Shown here: positions 9,421 to 19,321 of the stretch, one piece after another
Numbering within the stretch: position 1 is the stretch's first letter
Layout: each line of letters opens with the position of its first letter
NCBI RefSeq assembly: GCF_001641265.1
Contig: NW_020167521.1
Coordinates: forward strand, 1 to 64,000
Length of the DNA: 64,000 nucleotides
Direction: 5' to 3'
Source of the DNA: Pseudogymnoascus destructans
Lineage: Eukaryota > Ascomycota > Leotiomycetes > Thelebolales > Thelebolaceae
Notes under the pieces: generated by a model
Database searches by the model: none
What the model was told of the DNA's origin: nothing
Seen by the model: the letters and a program-made list of their open reading frames with translations, nothing else
Made by a program: the position numbers and the translations under genes

Positions 9421-10764
9421 CGCTTCTAGGGGTAGGGACGTGCCAAGCAGCCTGCAGGTATTCGTTAGTTGGTCGTAGTATCTCCAGAGGTCATCCTTGC
9501 AGTCGTCCACCTTGCATTTTAACGGAAGTCCCTGTAACAGGTTCCCGTAGAGGTCTTTAAGCATGGGGATTTTCCTCTGCCCATTGGGCTTGTCTCGTTC
9601 GGCCCTAATCTTCGCGTGGGCGTGTTTTGCCATGCGTCTTACTACGTTCTTGCACCGTGGACTCATTGGTTCCGTAGGTGCGAGTTCATCGAAGGTCTCC
9701 TGTTCCGAGACGGTGAACGATTCCGCCTCCGACCCTTCATCTGAGCTCTCGTCTTCTGGGGTGCTTTCGCCGTTTATTCCCCAGTCCTGTTTGCTCACAA
9801 ACGTTGCGTTCAACTGTCCTGTCCAGGTGGCATTGAGTTGTTTGCCGACTTTGCGTCCGCCGTTCCCTTTCTTTGGCTGTCTGCAGTCTCGGGCCATGTG
9901 GCCTGGCTTGTCGCAGTTAAAACAGAGTCGTTCCTTGAATTGTCTGTCTTTCTTAGGGTCACGGGGTCGTCCAGGTTTGAACGTGGCATCGAGTTCCATT
10001 GGGTCCGACCAACGGTTGTCTCGCGGGTGTTGATCCCGTCGTCTGCCCTCGTTTCCCCGGTAGGGGTAACTTTTCTTGGGCTTGTCATAGGTCCGACGTT
10101 CCTTCTGGAATTCATATAGTCGATTGTCGATTCGGACCGTATGTTCGATTAGCGCTACCATGTCCGTTGGTTGTTGTTCCAAACGGGCAAGTTCCATACG
10201 TATATGGCTCTTCAGCCCACGTCGGTAGTGGCTGATGAGTGCGCTGGTGTCCCATCCTGTCTGATTGCCATATCTCTGGAATTCTGTGGAGTATGTGAGG
10301 GCGCTGCCAGTCTGCTTAAGTGCAAACAGATGGTCTTCTGCGGTCTTAATCTCATCGATGTCTCCGAACATGCGTCGGATTTCCTTACAGAATCCATTCC
10401 AGCTGCCAAACATAGTCTGCGTAGTTGTCATGCTTCCATTGGTACTTTCATATTTGAAATAGTCCTTGAGGAATGGTTCGATCCATCGCAGGGCTTCCCC
10501 CCTAAGGTAGGACGCAGTCCACAGGGCATAGCTCTCCTGGGTGGGAAACTTCTCATCATTGAAGTGCTGGTACAGTTCGACCTGTAGCAAAAACACCTCA
10601 AGTTCCTTTCAGTTGCCGGAGTAAGTGTCGGGCAACTTGACGCGTAGAGTTTCCTTGAGTTCGTTGACGGTGGGTGCATCGGGCATCTCTTCATTCTCAG
10701 GCTTAGACCTCTGAGATGAAGTTGGCGTGGTGGGGGTTTTCCCCTTCGAACTGACGACAGACAT
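9421..10764 (-). pseudogene. Gypsy-3 Gag, internal stop, 3' truncated
   Basis: The frame starts at ATG 10764 and encodes a Ty3/Gypsy Gag: a matrix/capsid-like region with the usual W- and L-rich helices, then a CCHC zinc knuckle (CFNCDKPGHMARDC). An in-frame TGA at 10609-10611 lies between GN and KELEVF, where CGA (Arg) would be expected; the same frame resumes immediately and continues for about 400 residues. Protease, reverse transcriptase and integrase are absent: the frame runs into the helicase leader near 9420. The element is therefore a 5' LTR plus gag remnant. A function is unlikely unless the stop is read through. Confidence 0.8.
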
Positions 10765-10798
10765 GTTGCTTTGTGTGTAAGCCGGTACCTCGTAGAAG

Positions 10799-10810
10799 TG
10801 GTGCTCAAAG
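10799..10810 (-). other. Putative self-priming primer-binding site of Gypsy-3
   Basis: GTGCTCAA at 10801-10808 is followed by the two bases AG and then the LTR (TGTAACGC). It is the reverse complement of TTGAGCAC at 10946-10953 inside the LTR. The match is 8 bp, shorter than the 11 bp of the other two elements but with the same two-base spacing. Confidence 0.45.
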
Positions 10811-11285
10811 TGTAACGCTGACTTCTGAACGATAGAAGACACAGAGGTTCTCTTGCGTAAAGGTTTACTTATCAGAGGAGGCAGGGGATCAGACACAAAG
10901 GCTTCAAGTAACACGTTACTAGTATATAACAAATACTGTATTGAGTTGAGCACGAAGCTCCTATCTAAGGAAATACTATCTACTTATATAGTGGCGTCAT
11001 GCCTAGTGGACTCTTGGGAACTCACTCGAGTCCTCGGAGTCCTGGACTCTTAGGACTCTTCTCATCATCCTGCGAGTCCATCACGTGCCTAGTGGACTCC
11101 TGGGAACTCACTCGAGTCCTCAGAGTCCTGGACTCTTAGGACTCTTCTCATCATCCTGCGAGTCCGTCACGTGATACTTTCGGAACTACTATTTCCCGCT
11201 GCCCCTCCAGGTACCAGGGCCGGTCTCATGCGACCTCCCTCCTTCCTGTCCTGTAGTTGGCCAGCCTTCTTGTTCCGTCGTAACA
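10811..11285 (-). mobile_element. LTR of Gypsy-3 (475 bp)
   Basis: On the plus strand it runs from TGTAACGCTG to CGTCGTAACA. The first ~190 bp are almost identical to the LTR at 46463-46859 (two mismatches seen), but the rest is unrelated. It holds two copies of an 86-bp direct repeat (from 11001 and 11087, GGACTC-rich), which lie in the presumed U3. The flank TTTGG (11286-11290) falls inside the OrsD minisatellite, so the element inserted there; the partner target-site copy is lost with the 3' part of the element. Confidence 0.75.
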
Positions 11286-11665
11286 TTTGGGTCTTCTATA
11301 GTAACTACTATAGTAAACACCCACACGGGTCTGGGTTTGGTATATCCTACCACCCAACCCTCCACACACGTTGCGGGACGCTGGTGCGCTTCGCGCGGAC
11401 GGGTTTGGGTCATATACTATAGTAACTACTATAGTAAACACCCACACGGGTCTGGGTTTGATATATCCTACCACCCAACCCTCCACACACGTTGCGGGAC
11501 GCTGGTGCGCTTCGCGCGGATGGGTTGGGGTCTTCTATAGTAACTACTATAGTAAACACCCACACGAGTCTGGGTTTGATATATCCTATCACCCAACCCT
11601 CCACACTCGTTGACGCCGTGCGCTTTGCGCAGATGGGTTTGCCTCTTCCATAGTAACCACCATAG
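11286..11665. repeat. ~118-bp minisatellite with CTATAGTA palindrome
   Basis: Four copies marked by CTATAGTAACTACTATAG starting at 11296, 11417 and 11535, plus a diverged version near 11648 (spacings 121, 118, 113). The marker is an inverted repeat with 8-bp arms and a two-base centre. The outermost copy merges into the 3' end of the OrsD-type coding frame, so the array lies in or just after that gene. It is cut on the left by the Gypsy-3 LTR. Confidence 0.8.
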
Positions 11666-12752
11666 TAACCATCCACATACCTGTATCATCCTCCCAGTCA
11701 ACTGTCGCCGTCCTCATCATGTAACAGATGAACCTCTGCCATACTGCACTACACTTATGAACCGACTGAACGCTCTGGTGAAGCTCGAATGGATGCTGGC
11801 TCGCAACCTCATTCTTTGGTGATGCCCACCACTTTAGTACATCCTTGTGGTCCATATTTGCTAGCGTATCAAGACAGCGTTCAAGAATCCGATCCCATGC
11901 ACGTAACAGTCGTTGTAATTTGGTCTCCTTCTCCTCTGGCTCACGCGCGTATTTGTACGTCTGGATAATATCAACCTGTGACTCCTGAAGAACCTCGTTC
12001 CACCCAGTGTATCGTAGCCATGGGTCTAGCTCATCAGCCGCGGGCTTGGCTAGCAGTGTCAACCTGCGCTCCTGTGCTGCCTCCTTCCACTGCTCGATGT
12101 CGCGTATGATCTGGTCCTCAGCATCGCCTTCCTGGTTGCTGGCTTGCTCTTCCTCACTAACATCATCGCTAGACTGCTCTCCAACGTCGCGTACTAATAT
12201 CATCAGCTGGTTACTATAATGATTACTATAAAGATTGCCAGAATCCAACTTACTCAATTGATGCGTCGCTTGCATTCCTTCAGCCTGTCTACTCTCATCC
12301 ACAACCCAATATCGCTCCTTTCCATCTCGAAACCATGTCTGCAGCCGTACAGCCTGGAATAACTGGTTGTCATCCACCCGTTTCATTGAATGCTTATTTC
12401 GGCCATGATCCTTCATTACTCTTCGACTGATTGTATAATACCTACAATGCTGACATTGGAATCCATCAACTATTGGAATAACTGGCTGTGGTGGTAGTCC
12501 ATCAACTGGTAATTGGATAGTTGAATAATTATAATCAAATGGAACCCTCTGAATATAGTGCTGTATCTGCTTTCGAACTTCCAGTTTCTCCTTATGGATT
12601 TTGCGGAAGTGCTCAGTTAGTCCTACACCGCTAACTGCTTTGCAGCAATGTGCACTCAAACAAACCAACACCTTATACTCAACGTTTAGTTGGATCAGAT
12701 GGCTCAAAGTCACTGGAACTTGAATGGAATTGATGCTCTGACGTTCTGCCAT
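11589..12752 (-). pseudogene. Second OrsD-type gene, N-terminal part only
   Basis: From ATG 12752 the frame gives about 387 residues. It has the OrsD/DUF3505 zinc region (CLSAHCCKAV..HFRKIH, then FQCQHCRYYT..HGRNKH), an acidic linker, and a later block (VWQRFICYMMR) that corresponds to YWKQFMAYCYR in the intact fusion protein at 4767-9227. It then passes into the minisatellite and stops at 11589. Recombinase-like and helicase parts are missing, because Gypsy-3 interrupts the locus at 11285. It reads as the front third of a relative of the intact OrsD/RecQ gene; the two are clearly diverged, so this is not a recent duplicate. Confidence 0.7.
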
Positions 12753-12905
12753 GATGGAATTGATGGTAATAGCTATAGTAATCCATATAAAACGTAACCC
12801 TAGAGAATGCCGTTGTGCGCCCATCGGCAACTAGTGCCAAGACAAGTGCACGGGCCACATCTAACCTAAAATGGATGCCTTTGGGCGTCCAACGGCAGAG
12901 ACATA
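12753..12905. other. Junction of OrsD-type gene and Gypsy-1
   Basis: The upstream flank of the OrsD-type gene abuts the broken reverse transcriptase of Gypsy-1, whose frame loses similarity after a TEAP motif at about 12908-12920. No terminal repeats were recognised at the junction. Confidence 0.4.
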
Positions 12906-14570
12906 AGGTTAGGAGCTTCTGTGACTGTTTGTTTCAACAGCTCGAATGCAGTTTGGCATGCATGAGTCCATTCGAATATCTGATCCTTTCTGGTAAGGTT
13001 CACCAATGGCCTCATGATGCTGGAGTAATTTCGGATGAACCTTCGATAGAAATTGCAGAATCCAATGAAAGCTTGCATATCCCTGAGCGATTTTGGAGTT
13101 TGCCATTCCAATATAGTAGAAACCTTTGCAGGGTCCATGCAAATGCCATTGACTCCCACGATAGTCCTAGGAATTTGGTTTCTTGGACGAAAAACTCACA
13201 TTTTGAGATATCTGCTTGCAGTCCAGCTTCTCGAAGCTTCTGTAGGACTTTCCTTATGTGCTCTGTATGCTCCGCTCGAGTAGCACTGTAGATAAGAATG
13301 TCATCCATGTATGCGGTGACGAATTGGTTGAGGTAATCCATGAGGGTTTCATTCATGTACCTCTGGAATGTTGCTGGACCATTTGTGAGTCCGAAGGGCA
13401 TGACCTTGTATTTGTAGGATCCAAATCGAGTTCTGAATGTAGTGAGGTCTTTATCTTCTTCTGTCTGCATTCGAATTCGATTGAAGGCATGTCGAATGTC
13501 CAGTTTGGTGAGATATTTTGCTCCTATGACTTGGGCCAGCGTTTCATCAATGAGTGGTATGGGATATCGATCCTTTTTCCTTATGGCATTTAGCTTCCTG
13601 TAGTCAACACAGAATCGAAGACCACCACCTGGCTTTCTCACAAACATAATGGGTGAAGAGTATGGGGCTTTGCTTGCTTCAATGAACCCTTTTGGCAAGT
13701 GCTCGAAGACATATTCTTCGACCAAATCAAGTTCTTCCTTTGACATATTCCAGAGTGGTGCATATCCCAGCTTTGCCTTACCTTCGAGTTCAATATGATG
13801 GTCTGAAGGTCGATGGGGAGGTAGCTTGTCTGCTGCCATTTTTGAAAAAACATCCAAAAATTCATGAAATTCCTTCGGAAGGATCAGTCGAGAGTCAATT
13901 TCTTCAGTTTTGGTCTTGTTCTTGTGCTCGATTATGTCCTTCATTGATATAGCAAAGACTTGAGCTCCTCTTTGCTTCATGAGCATTCGAAATGGTGCTG
14001 CGCCAATCATTGCTATGGTGCAAGGTTTTGGTTTTTTCACTTTCGGAGCAGGTTCCGGAGAGGCATTTCTTTGGCTTTCTTCTTTGGCCTTTGTCTTTCG
14101 CTTTTAGATATAGGCTCTGTTTTGAGGGCTCGATCTGGTATAGAATGGTTGCAATAATCTCCAGTGAAGAGGACTTGATCATTGATCATATCGAGAACAA
14201 CTCCATGTTGCTTCATCCAAGCTTTCCTGAGAATGATGGAATGTTTTCCCAGCGAAGTGATGAATAATGGACATAGGCTTTCCACATGCTCTCCCACTTG
14301 TAGTCGAGGATATAGCATGTGTGATAGCAGGGGCAGCCTCTCCATTGAATCCTTCAACTTGTTTTGGCTTCACAAGTTCGACTGGGGCTTTATCCCTTCG
14401 ATTTCACATATTCTTTCTGCATCAGCAGCATTAATGAAGTTTCTACCTGTGGCACCAGTATCGATCAATGCATGGACAATAGCTTTGTATTTTCCTATTC
14501 TACAAGTAGCTAGGAAAGGGGTGTCCGGATCAAAACTGGATCTCGAGGAAGAAGCTGCAATTCTGGCTGC
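12906..14570 (-). pseudogene. Gypsy-1 Pol (protease and reverse transcriptase), broken
   Basis: The minus strand encodes an aspartic protease (ALIDTGATG near 14450) and a reverse transcriptase with PGGGLRFCVDYRKLNA, PFGLTNGPATFQ and the catalytic YMDD (about 13300). Several frame changes occur between protease and reverse transcriptase (14030-14370). A one-base loss near 13160-13166 shifts the frame after KFLGL; the following MDPAKV..EW block resumes in another frame. Similarity ends at TEAP near 12910, so RNase H, integrase and the 3' LTR are gone. The gene is closely related to Gypsy-2 Pol at 47786-49286. Confidence 0.85.
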
Positions 14571-14599
14571 ACTGCCTCTAGTGATGACTTGTCTAGAGG

Positions 14600-15792
14600 C
14601 TATTCGTTTTCCGAATCGATGATAGACTCAGCTGTAGATACCTCATTCACTTGAGCTTTGAGCTTCTGGGGACAGTCTCAAGCTCGATGTCCATTTTGTC
14701 GGCATATGAAGCATTTCCCAAGTTTCATGAGCATTTCTTTTGCTGGATCTTGATGCGGTGGTCGATACAGCTTCTGTGTCTTGTTTTGCATGTTGGAATC
14801 CATTGTAGGTTGAGGGATTGAAGTTCGAAGTGCCTGGCCCTGATTTTGAGTTTGGCCCATGTTGTTCGAAAATGACTTTGGCTTCCTTTTGTCTTCTTGT
14901 TCCTTGATCCGCTGAATGTTCTGGTCGATGAGCATGCATTTCTTTGCAAACTCGTGAAGTGTAGTAGCTCCAACTTCAGCCACTAAGGCTTTCTGCATCT
15001 GTTGGTTGACTTTGAAGCGCAAGTCATCCAGCAAAGTTTCTTCAGAGTAATCAAGCTCTGTCGTGAGCCTTTGGAACTCAGCCCAGAACACTGCAAAGGT
15101 GTTGTTTCTCTGATACAGCTTTCGATACTCAGTTTGAGCTGTGTGCCTTCGATCGGGATCACTGAAGACTTTTTCCAAAAGTTCGAGAATTTCTTCTGCT
15201 GTCTGCAATTTGTTTGTAGAGTTTGGTCGAAGCCTTGGATTGACATGTCGAACTGCCAGTGGAGGATTGGAGGGTCTGGAATCCGAGCTGACAGTCGACT
15301 GTGAGAGTGGTGTCCTGGTTCATTCTTCAGAGCTTGTTGGGTTTGCTTTTCAAGATATTTCTGAATTGTTTGTTGCTCTGTGATTTGTTGCTCGTTGCTC
15401 TGGATCAGTTCCTGTAACTGGAGAATGGCATCATCCTTTTCAGCCAGTATCGAATTTGAGTCCTCTGCTAGGGCCAAATAGTCCCGAAGAATGTTCTTGT
15501 GCAAAGTCCATGCCATTTTCTGGTTGGCGACAGATAGTTTCTGGAATTCGTCAAAGGTTTCAACATTCCATTCAGCCTTTTCATGTCGATTTGCAAGTAT
15601 AGATTCATGTCTCTCTTGAGCTGTTTTGCCCAGAGTATGAAGGAAGGTTTCGGATTTGAAATTAGGATCATGAAGTTCATTGGTTTGGTTTGCAGAGCTT
15701 GGAATTGATGCTCCTTCTGCCAGGGATTCCTGGTCTTGTTCTGGATCATTTCGAGCTGCCATTGCAGCTTTTTCTTCAGCAGTATAAGCCAT
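14600..15792 (-). pseudogene. Gypsy-1 Gag, internally deleted
   Basis: It starts at ATG 15792. After IPDPP (near 15280) about 45 codons present in the Gypsy-2 Gag are missing and the frame changes; it continues as HVNPRLR and then a capsid-like region. The zinc knuckle CFICRQNGH is followed by a TGA at 14678-14680, where CGA (Arg) is expected before DCP. The same frame then runs on to a TAG at 14600-14602, where the protease frame overlaps in the -1 register. Gag and Pol were therefore probably separate frames in the parent element. Confidence 0.8.
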
Positions 15793-16130
15793 AGCGAGTT
15801 GCTATTTCAATTTCGGTTTATATCGTCAAGTCAGACACATATTGCCAAAGGCCCTATTGTGCAGTTGTTGGCCGTAGGAGCCACTCGAGAGGAGCGCACT
15901 TCCCTCACAGTTATATCCTTGTCGAGGGAGCATTGTAAAAGGTCTGACTTGCGAAGGTGGTGTGTGTGTGTCGAGCTGACTGTCGAAAGCCAACTTTGAG
16001 GGGTTGCCTCGAGATCGTCCTGGAATCGACTTCCGGATAAGGTTTCTGGTTCTGGGGTTTTCAAAGAGTGGATTTCGATTTCGATTCGGAAGAGGGTTCA
16101 GCTCAAAGAGCAGGAAAAGAGGTATAAGAG
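15793..16130. other. Gypsy-1 leader (untranslated)
   Basis: The sequence between the primer-binding site and gag. The segment at about 15840-15945 is clearly similar to about 50600-50700 in the Gypsy-2 leader (shared GAAGGCCC/CAAAGGCCC, GAGGGAGCAT), which confirms common ancestry of the two elements. Confidence 0.65.
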
Positions 16131-16143
16131 AGATTGAGTTTTA
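16131..16143 (-). other. Putative self-priming primer-binding site of Gypsy-1
   Basis: AGATTGAGTTT (16131-16141) plus TA lies directly before the LTR. It is the perfect 11-bp reverse complement of AAACTCAATCT at 16191-16201 inside the LTR, as in the Tf1/sushi group, in which the 5' end of the RNA primes its own cDNA. Confidence 0.65.
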
Positions 16144-16282
16144 TGTCACGGTTCACCAAGGCATAGGGCGCCAGTTGGGTATTATGAATTAAACTCAATC
16201 TAGAGAAGAAAGGAAAGAGAAGAGGAGCACTCGAGCAGTGGCTCGATCTATATACATCTATTGTGGAGTGAATTCTCTTTAG
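16144..16282 (-). mobile_element. Gypsy-1 LTR remnant
   Basis: It begins TGTCACGG on the plus strand, at the same relative position as the Gypsy-2 LTR. Only about 139 bp remain before the dioxygenase fragment begins; no CA-type outer end or target-site duplication was found, so the LTR is truncated. Confidence 0.55.
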
Positions 16283-16519
16283 CGGCCTGGGGACGTGCTG
16301 TTCCTTGCTGGCCGGGTCGTGTCCCACGGCGTTGAGGAGGTGCGGAGCGGCGTCCGCAACAGCCTCGACCTAATGGTACATAGTAGCGCTATCCGCTGGG
16401 TCGAGAAGCAGGAGCAGGACCTGCAGAGGAGGCGGGAGCTTAGTAGGAAGCGGAAGCATAGGCCACACGAGGACGATGGGGAGGACGACACAATTTCGAA
16501 CAACCCATTCAAGTCATAA
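16283..16519 (+). pseudogene. C-terminal fragment of a 2OG/Fe(II) dioxygenase
   Basis: The frame begins at RPGDVLFLAG and contains SHGVEE and GVRNS, matching in order and spacing the PGDVVLF, LEH and GTRYS motifs of the oxygenase at 2119-3153: third iron ligand His and the 2-oxoglutarate arginine. It ends with a basic/acidic tail (ELSRKRKH, DDGEDD) and a TAA at 16517. The HxD half is missing and an in-frame stop lies at 16280. It is a relic of a second, diverged oxygenase gene, cut off at the Gypsy-1 LTR. Confidence 0.55.
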
Positions 16520-16610
16520 TTTATAATAAATTAATGAAGTTTGGAATTTTCGACTTTTAACACATTTACTAGGAAGCTAGCCTCTATTAGGGCCTGCTTT
16601 GCATTTTCAA

Positions 16611-16650
16611 CTTTTTTCGACTTTTTTCGACTTTTTTCGACTTTTTTGAA
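16611..16650. repeat. Decamer repeat CTTTTTTCGA
   Basis: Three and a half to four copies of CTTTTTTCGA in direct order. Part of the AT-rich transposon-derived segment. Confidence 0.8.
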
Positions 16651-16704
16651 GACCCTTACGCGCCTACTACAGCATTTAGCACTACGGCGCAAATTAGGAA
16701 TCCC

Positions 16705-16874
16705 TATACTATCCCCCCCCCTGAATGATTGTCACCATCCACTATTTTGTCAAAAGCCCTCTGCCAGTGATCTCATCTTATTTACGCCTTTTTACCAAAA
16801 CCGATCGCTATAAGTGGGTTTCCACAAACTTCAAAATAGCGGGTCTTTACAATCATTCAGGGGGGGATACTGTA
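16705..16874. mobile_element. Possible MITE with ~23-bp inverted ends and TA flanks
   Basis: The left arm (16707-16732, TACTATCC..CTGAATGATTGT) and right arm (16849-16872, ACAATCATTCAG..GGATACTG) are inverted copies that differ mainly in the length of the C/G run. TA occurs at both outer edges, as expected for mariner/pogo-type insertions. The ~115-bp interior has no coding potential. Confidence 0.5.
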
Positions 16875-16899
16875 GTACAAATGAACGCCCGTGTCCTTG

Positions 16900-17150
16900 A
16901 CCAGCATCGCCCTTCGCCGGAAAGCGGGTCCGGTAGGGGTCGGCCGGCCAATCCGGGGCCCGCGCCCGCCGCCTTTCGCCGAAGGACGCGCCCGGCATAG
17001 GGGTAGCTTTAGCGGAGCAAAGCAGCTAACATCTATTAGCGCTACAGTCGTGAGGATCTACGGAGGTAAAACCTCCGTAGATTTTACAGGCCGTGCATTG
17101 CTCGGATGGACCCTGCTACAAGATCCATCCGTGATTTATATACTGTAACC
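16900..17150. repeat. GC-rich inverted repeats incl. perfect 12-bp hairpin
   Basis: ATCTACGGAGGT (17056-17067) and ACCTCCGTAGAT (17071-17082) form a perfect hairpin with an AAA loop. Nearby, CGGATGG/CCATCCG (about 17103-17131) and an imperfect CCTTCG..GCG/CGC..CGAAGG pair (about 16908-16986) also fold back. No gene; the elements could be ends of another decayed transposon. Confidence 0.6.
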
Positions 17151-17275
17151 CCTCATGAGACTGCAGCTGCCGATTCACAAATACGAGAGAAATGACCATT
17201 GTATTACTTCATATTCGTTTGCGTGACATCATTATACTATATACTGCCCATGTTGTTTTTAGCTATACTCACTGC

Positions 17276-19321
17276 CTATGCCCCCATATCTCCCATTGGT
17301 ATTTTCTCGCCATCTGCGCTGTCCTTTTTTACTTTCACGCTCAGCCACTCCACAGTCAGCGCTGGAAGAAGAGCCAAGCCGGATGCCACCGTGACGACAA
17401 AGAAAGTGGCGACTAGAGCATCATTAAACGCTTTGAGAACACCATCCATCTGCGATGGTGGCACGATCCTCCTCAAATCTGTTGCTCCAACATCTACGAT
17501 CGCTTTGATGTCCACGCCCGGAACAACTGACAAGGTGTGTACAAGCCGGTTCTGAAAGATGCTCTGTGCAATTGGGACAAAGACTGACCCCGACAGCTGC
17601 TGTGCAAACATCATTAAAGCCGAACCGATCGCGATATCCTTTCGTGATAATACTCTCTGCGCTGCCACACTAGGCTGCTGCATGCAAATCCCGCAGCCAA
17701 AACCAAATATGATTTGATAACCGATCCACTGGCTAGGGGGGGTATTCACGCGAAAGGTAGTAAGTAGCCCAGCGCCAACTGCCATGATGGGTGGGCCAGC
17801 AAGCATGAACGGAGCATAGTATCCGAAGCGCGACACGGAACCGCCCCCTACTATCGCCCCAAATGAGGTTGCGAAGAGGAGGGGGATGGTGTTAATGCCA
17901 GACTGGACGGCGCTGACGCCCTTGACAGACTGAAAGTAGATGGCGAGGTAGAGAACGCACACAATCAGGCTCGCGCCAACACAAAGAGAAAAGCAGAACC
18001 CAGAGGCAACGGAGCGCTTCTTGATGATTCGTGGAGGTACTGTAGCCCCGTCCTGGAGCCAGATTTGAACGCAAACGAATACTATAATCAGGAGCGCACC
18101 AACGACGAAGAGAGCGATGATCACGCCAGCATTCCACGGATACTGATTTCCACCCCATTGCAAGGCAAGCAAGATGCAGCAAATTCCAGGGATGAAACAG
18201 ATCGTGCCCACTGGATCAAGCTGCCATAACTTCTTCTTGAAACTTGTTTCCGCCGCGGCGGGCGCGGGAAGCGTCAGGACAATTGCCAAAACGGCCATGG
18301 CAACGCCACCAATTGCTGTGAATGGTAAGCTTTTTTCAGGGGCATGGTAACTTCATATGGGGGGACGAACGGAGATTCACGTAGAAACACCAACGCCAAC
18401 TGACTCCATCGGTCAAGGCGCCACCAAGCAACGGCCCGATAATAGATGATATAGCGAAAACGGTACCAAAAAGCCCCATCGCCATGGGACGCTTCTGGAG
18501 TGGGAGCACGTGCTGTACGCCCACGACACACCCAGTAAAGATGCCAGCTGCTCCAAGCCCGGCAACAGCGCGTCCCACGATCAATGTATTTGAATTGGGT
18601 GCGACGCCACATATCAGGTTCCCGATTTCGAACAGGCCCATGGCGCTCAGCAGGAGCCATTTGGGCGAGTAGAAAGTGTAGATCTTGCCAAAGAGAAGGA
18701 TGGGGGCAGATCCTGCAAGCATGAAGGCGCTGGCATACCAGCCCACGTCACTGAGTGAGCGGAATTCGTCTGTAATCTTGGGTATGGCAGTGGCGATGAT
18801 CATTCTATCCTGGAAAGAGTTATCATCAGAGAACAGCAGTTGAGAACGGCGGCGAGACTTACCAGAGCAACGAGAAACATCGATACCAGGAGAGACGCCA
18901 TTATGAGAATAACCTGGCTCATTGGAGGGTACACTCTATCTCTGTCTTCGGCCAACGTGGCGTCTGTTGGACTAGGTAGAGGTAAAGGGTCACGACTGTT
19001 CCCAGTATATACTTCAATGCGGTCAGACTCAGAGATACTGTCGCGCGCTGTATAGCTTGCGCCAGATGTGGTATTCTCAGGGGATTTGTCCATTCCTTCG
19101 TGCGTTTCGAAGCTTACACCAGCCATGAAGTTCTCGGGAGATTTCTCTACCCTTTCACGCGTTTCATAGCTTGGACCTGCTATGAAGTTCCCAGGGAATT
19201 TCTCTACCCTTTCACGCGTTTCATAGCTTGGACCTGCTATGAAGTTCCCAGGGAATTTCTCTACCCTTTCACGCGTTTCGTAGTTTGCACCAGTCATGGC
19301 GTTCTCCAGGATCTTATCCAT
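17276..19321 (-). CDS. MFS multidrug exporter (14-helix type)
   Basis: Three exons: 18863-19321, 18371-18809 and 17276-18315, joined by introns of 53 bp (GTAAGT..TTTCCAG) and 55 bp (GTTCGT..TCACAG). The product is 645 residues. After a soluble N-terminus the membrane part follows the DHA2/DHA14 drug:H+ antiporter pattern: DRMIIATAIPKITDEF, the VGWYASAFML helix, GRAVAGLGAAG, then the PLLGGALTDGVSWRWCFYVNLPIG signature. Further helices run to the C-terminus. The first ~110 residues are unusual: five tandem 19-residue repeats built on YETRERVEKFPGNF. The role is probably plasma-membrane efflux of a drug or metabolite; the substrate is unknown and no biosynthetic cluster is adjacent. Confidence 0.9.

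Noticed and set aside
17276..19321. MFS exporter as part of a secondary-metabolite cluster
   Set aside because: No synthase or tailoring gene nearby; the OrsD-type domain at 4.8-12.8 kb is a zinc domain of helicase proteins and does not by itself indicate orsellinic acid synthesis.
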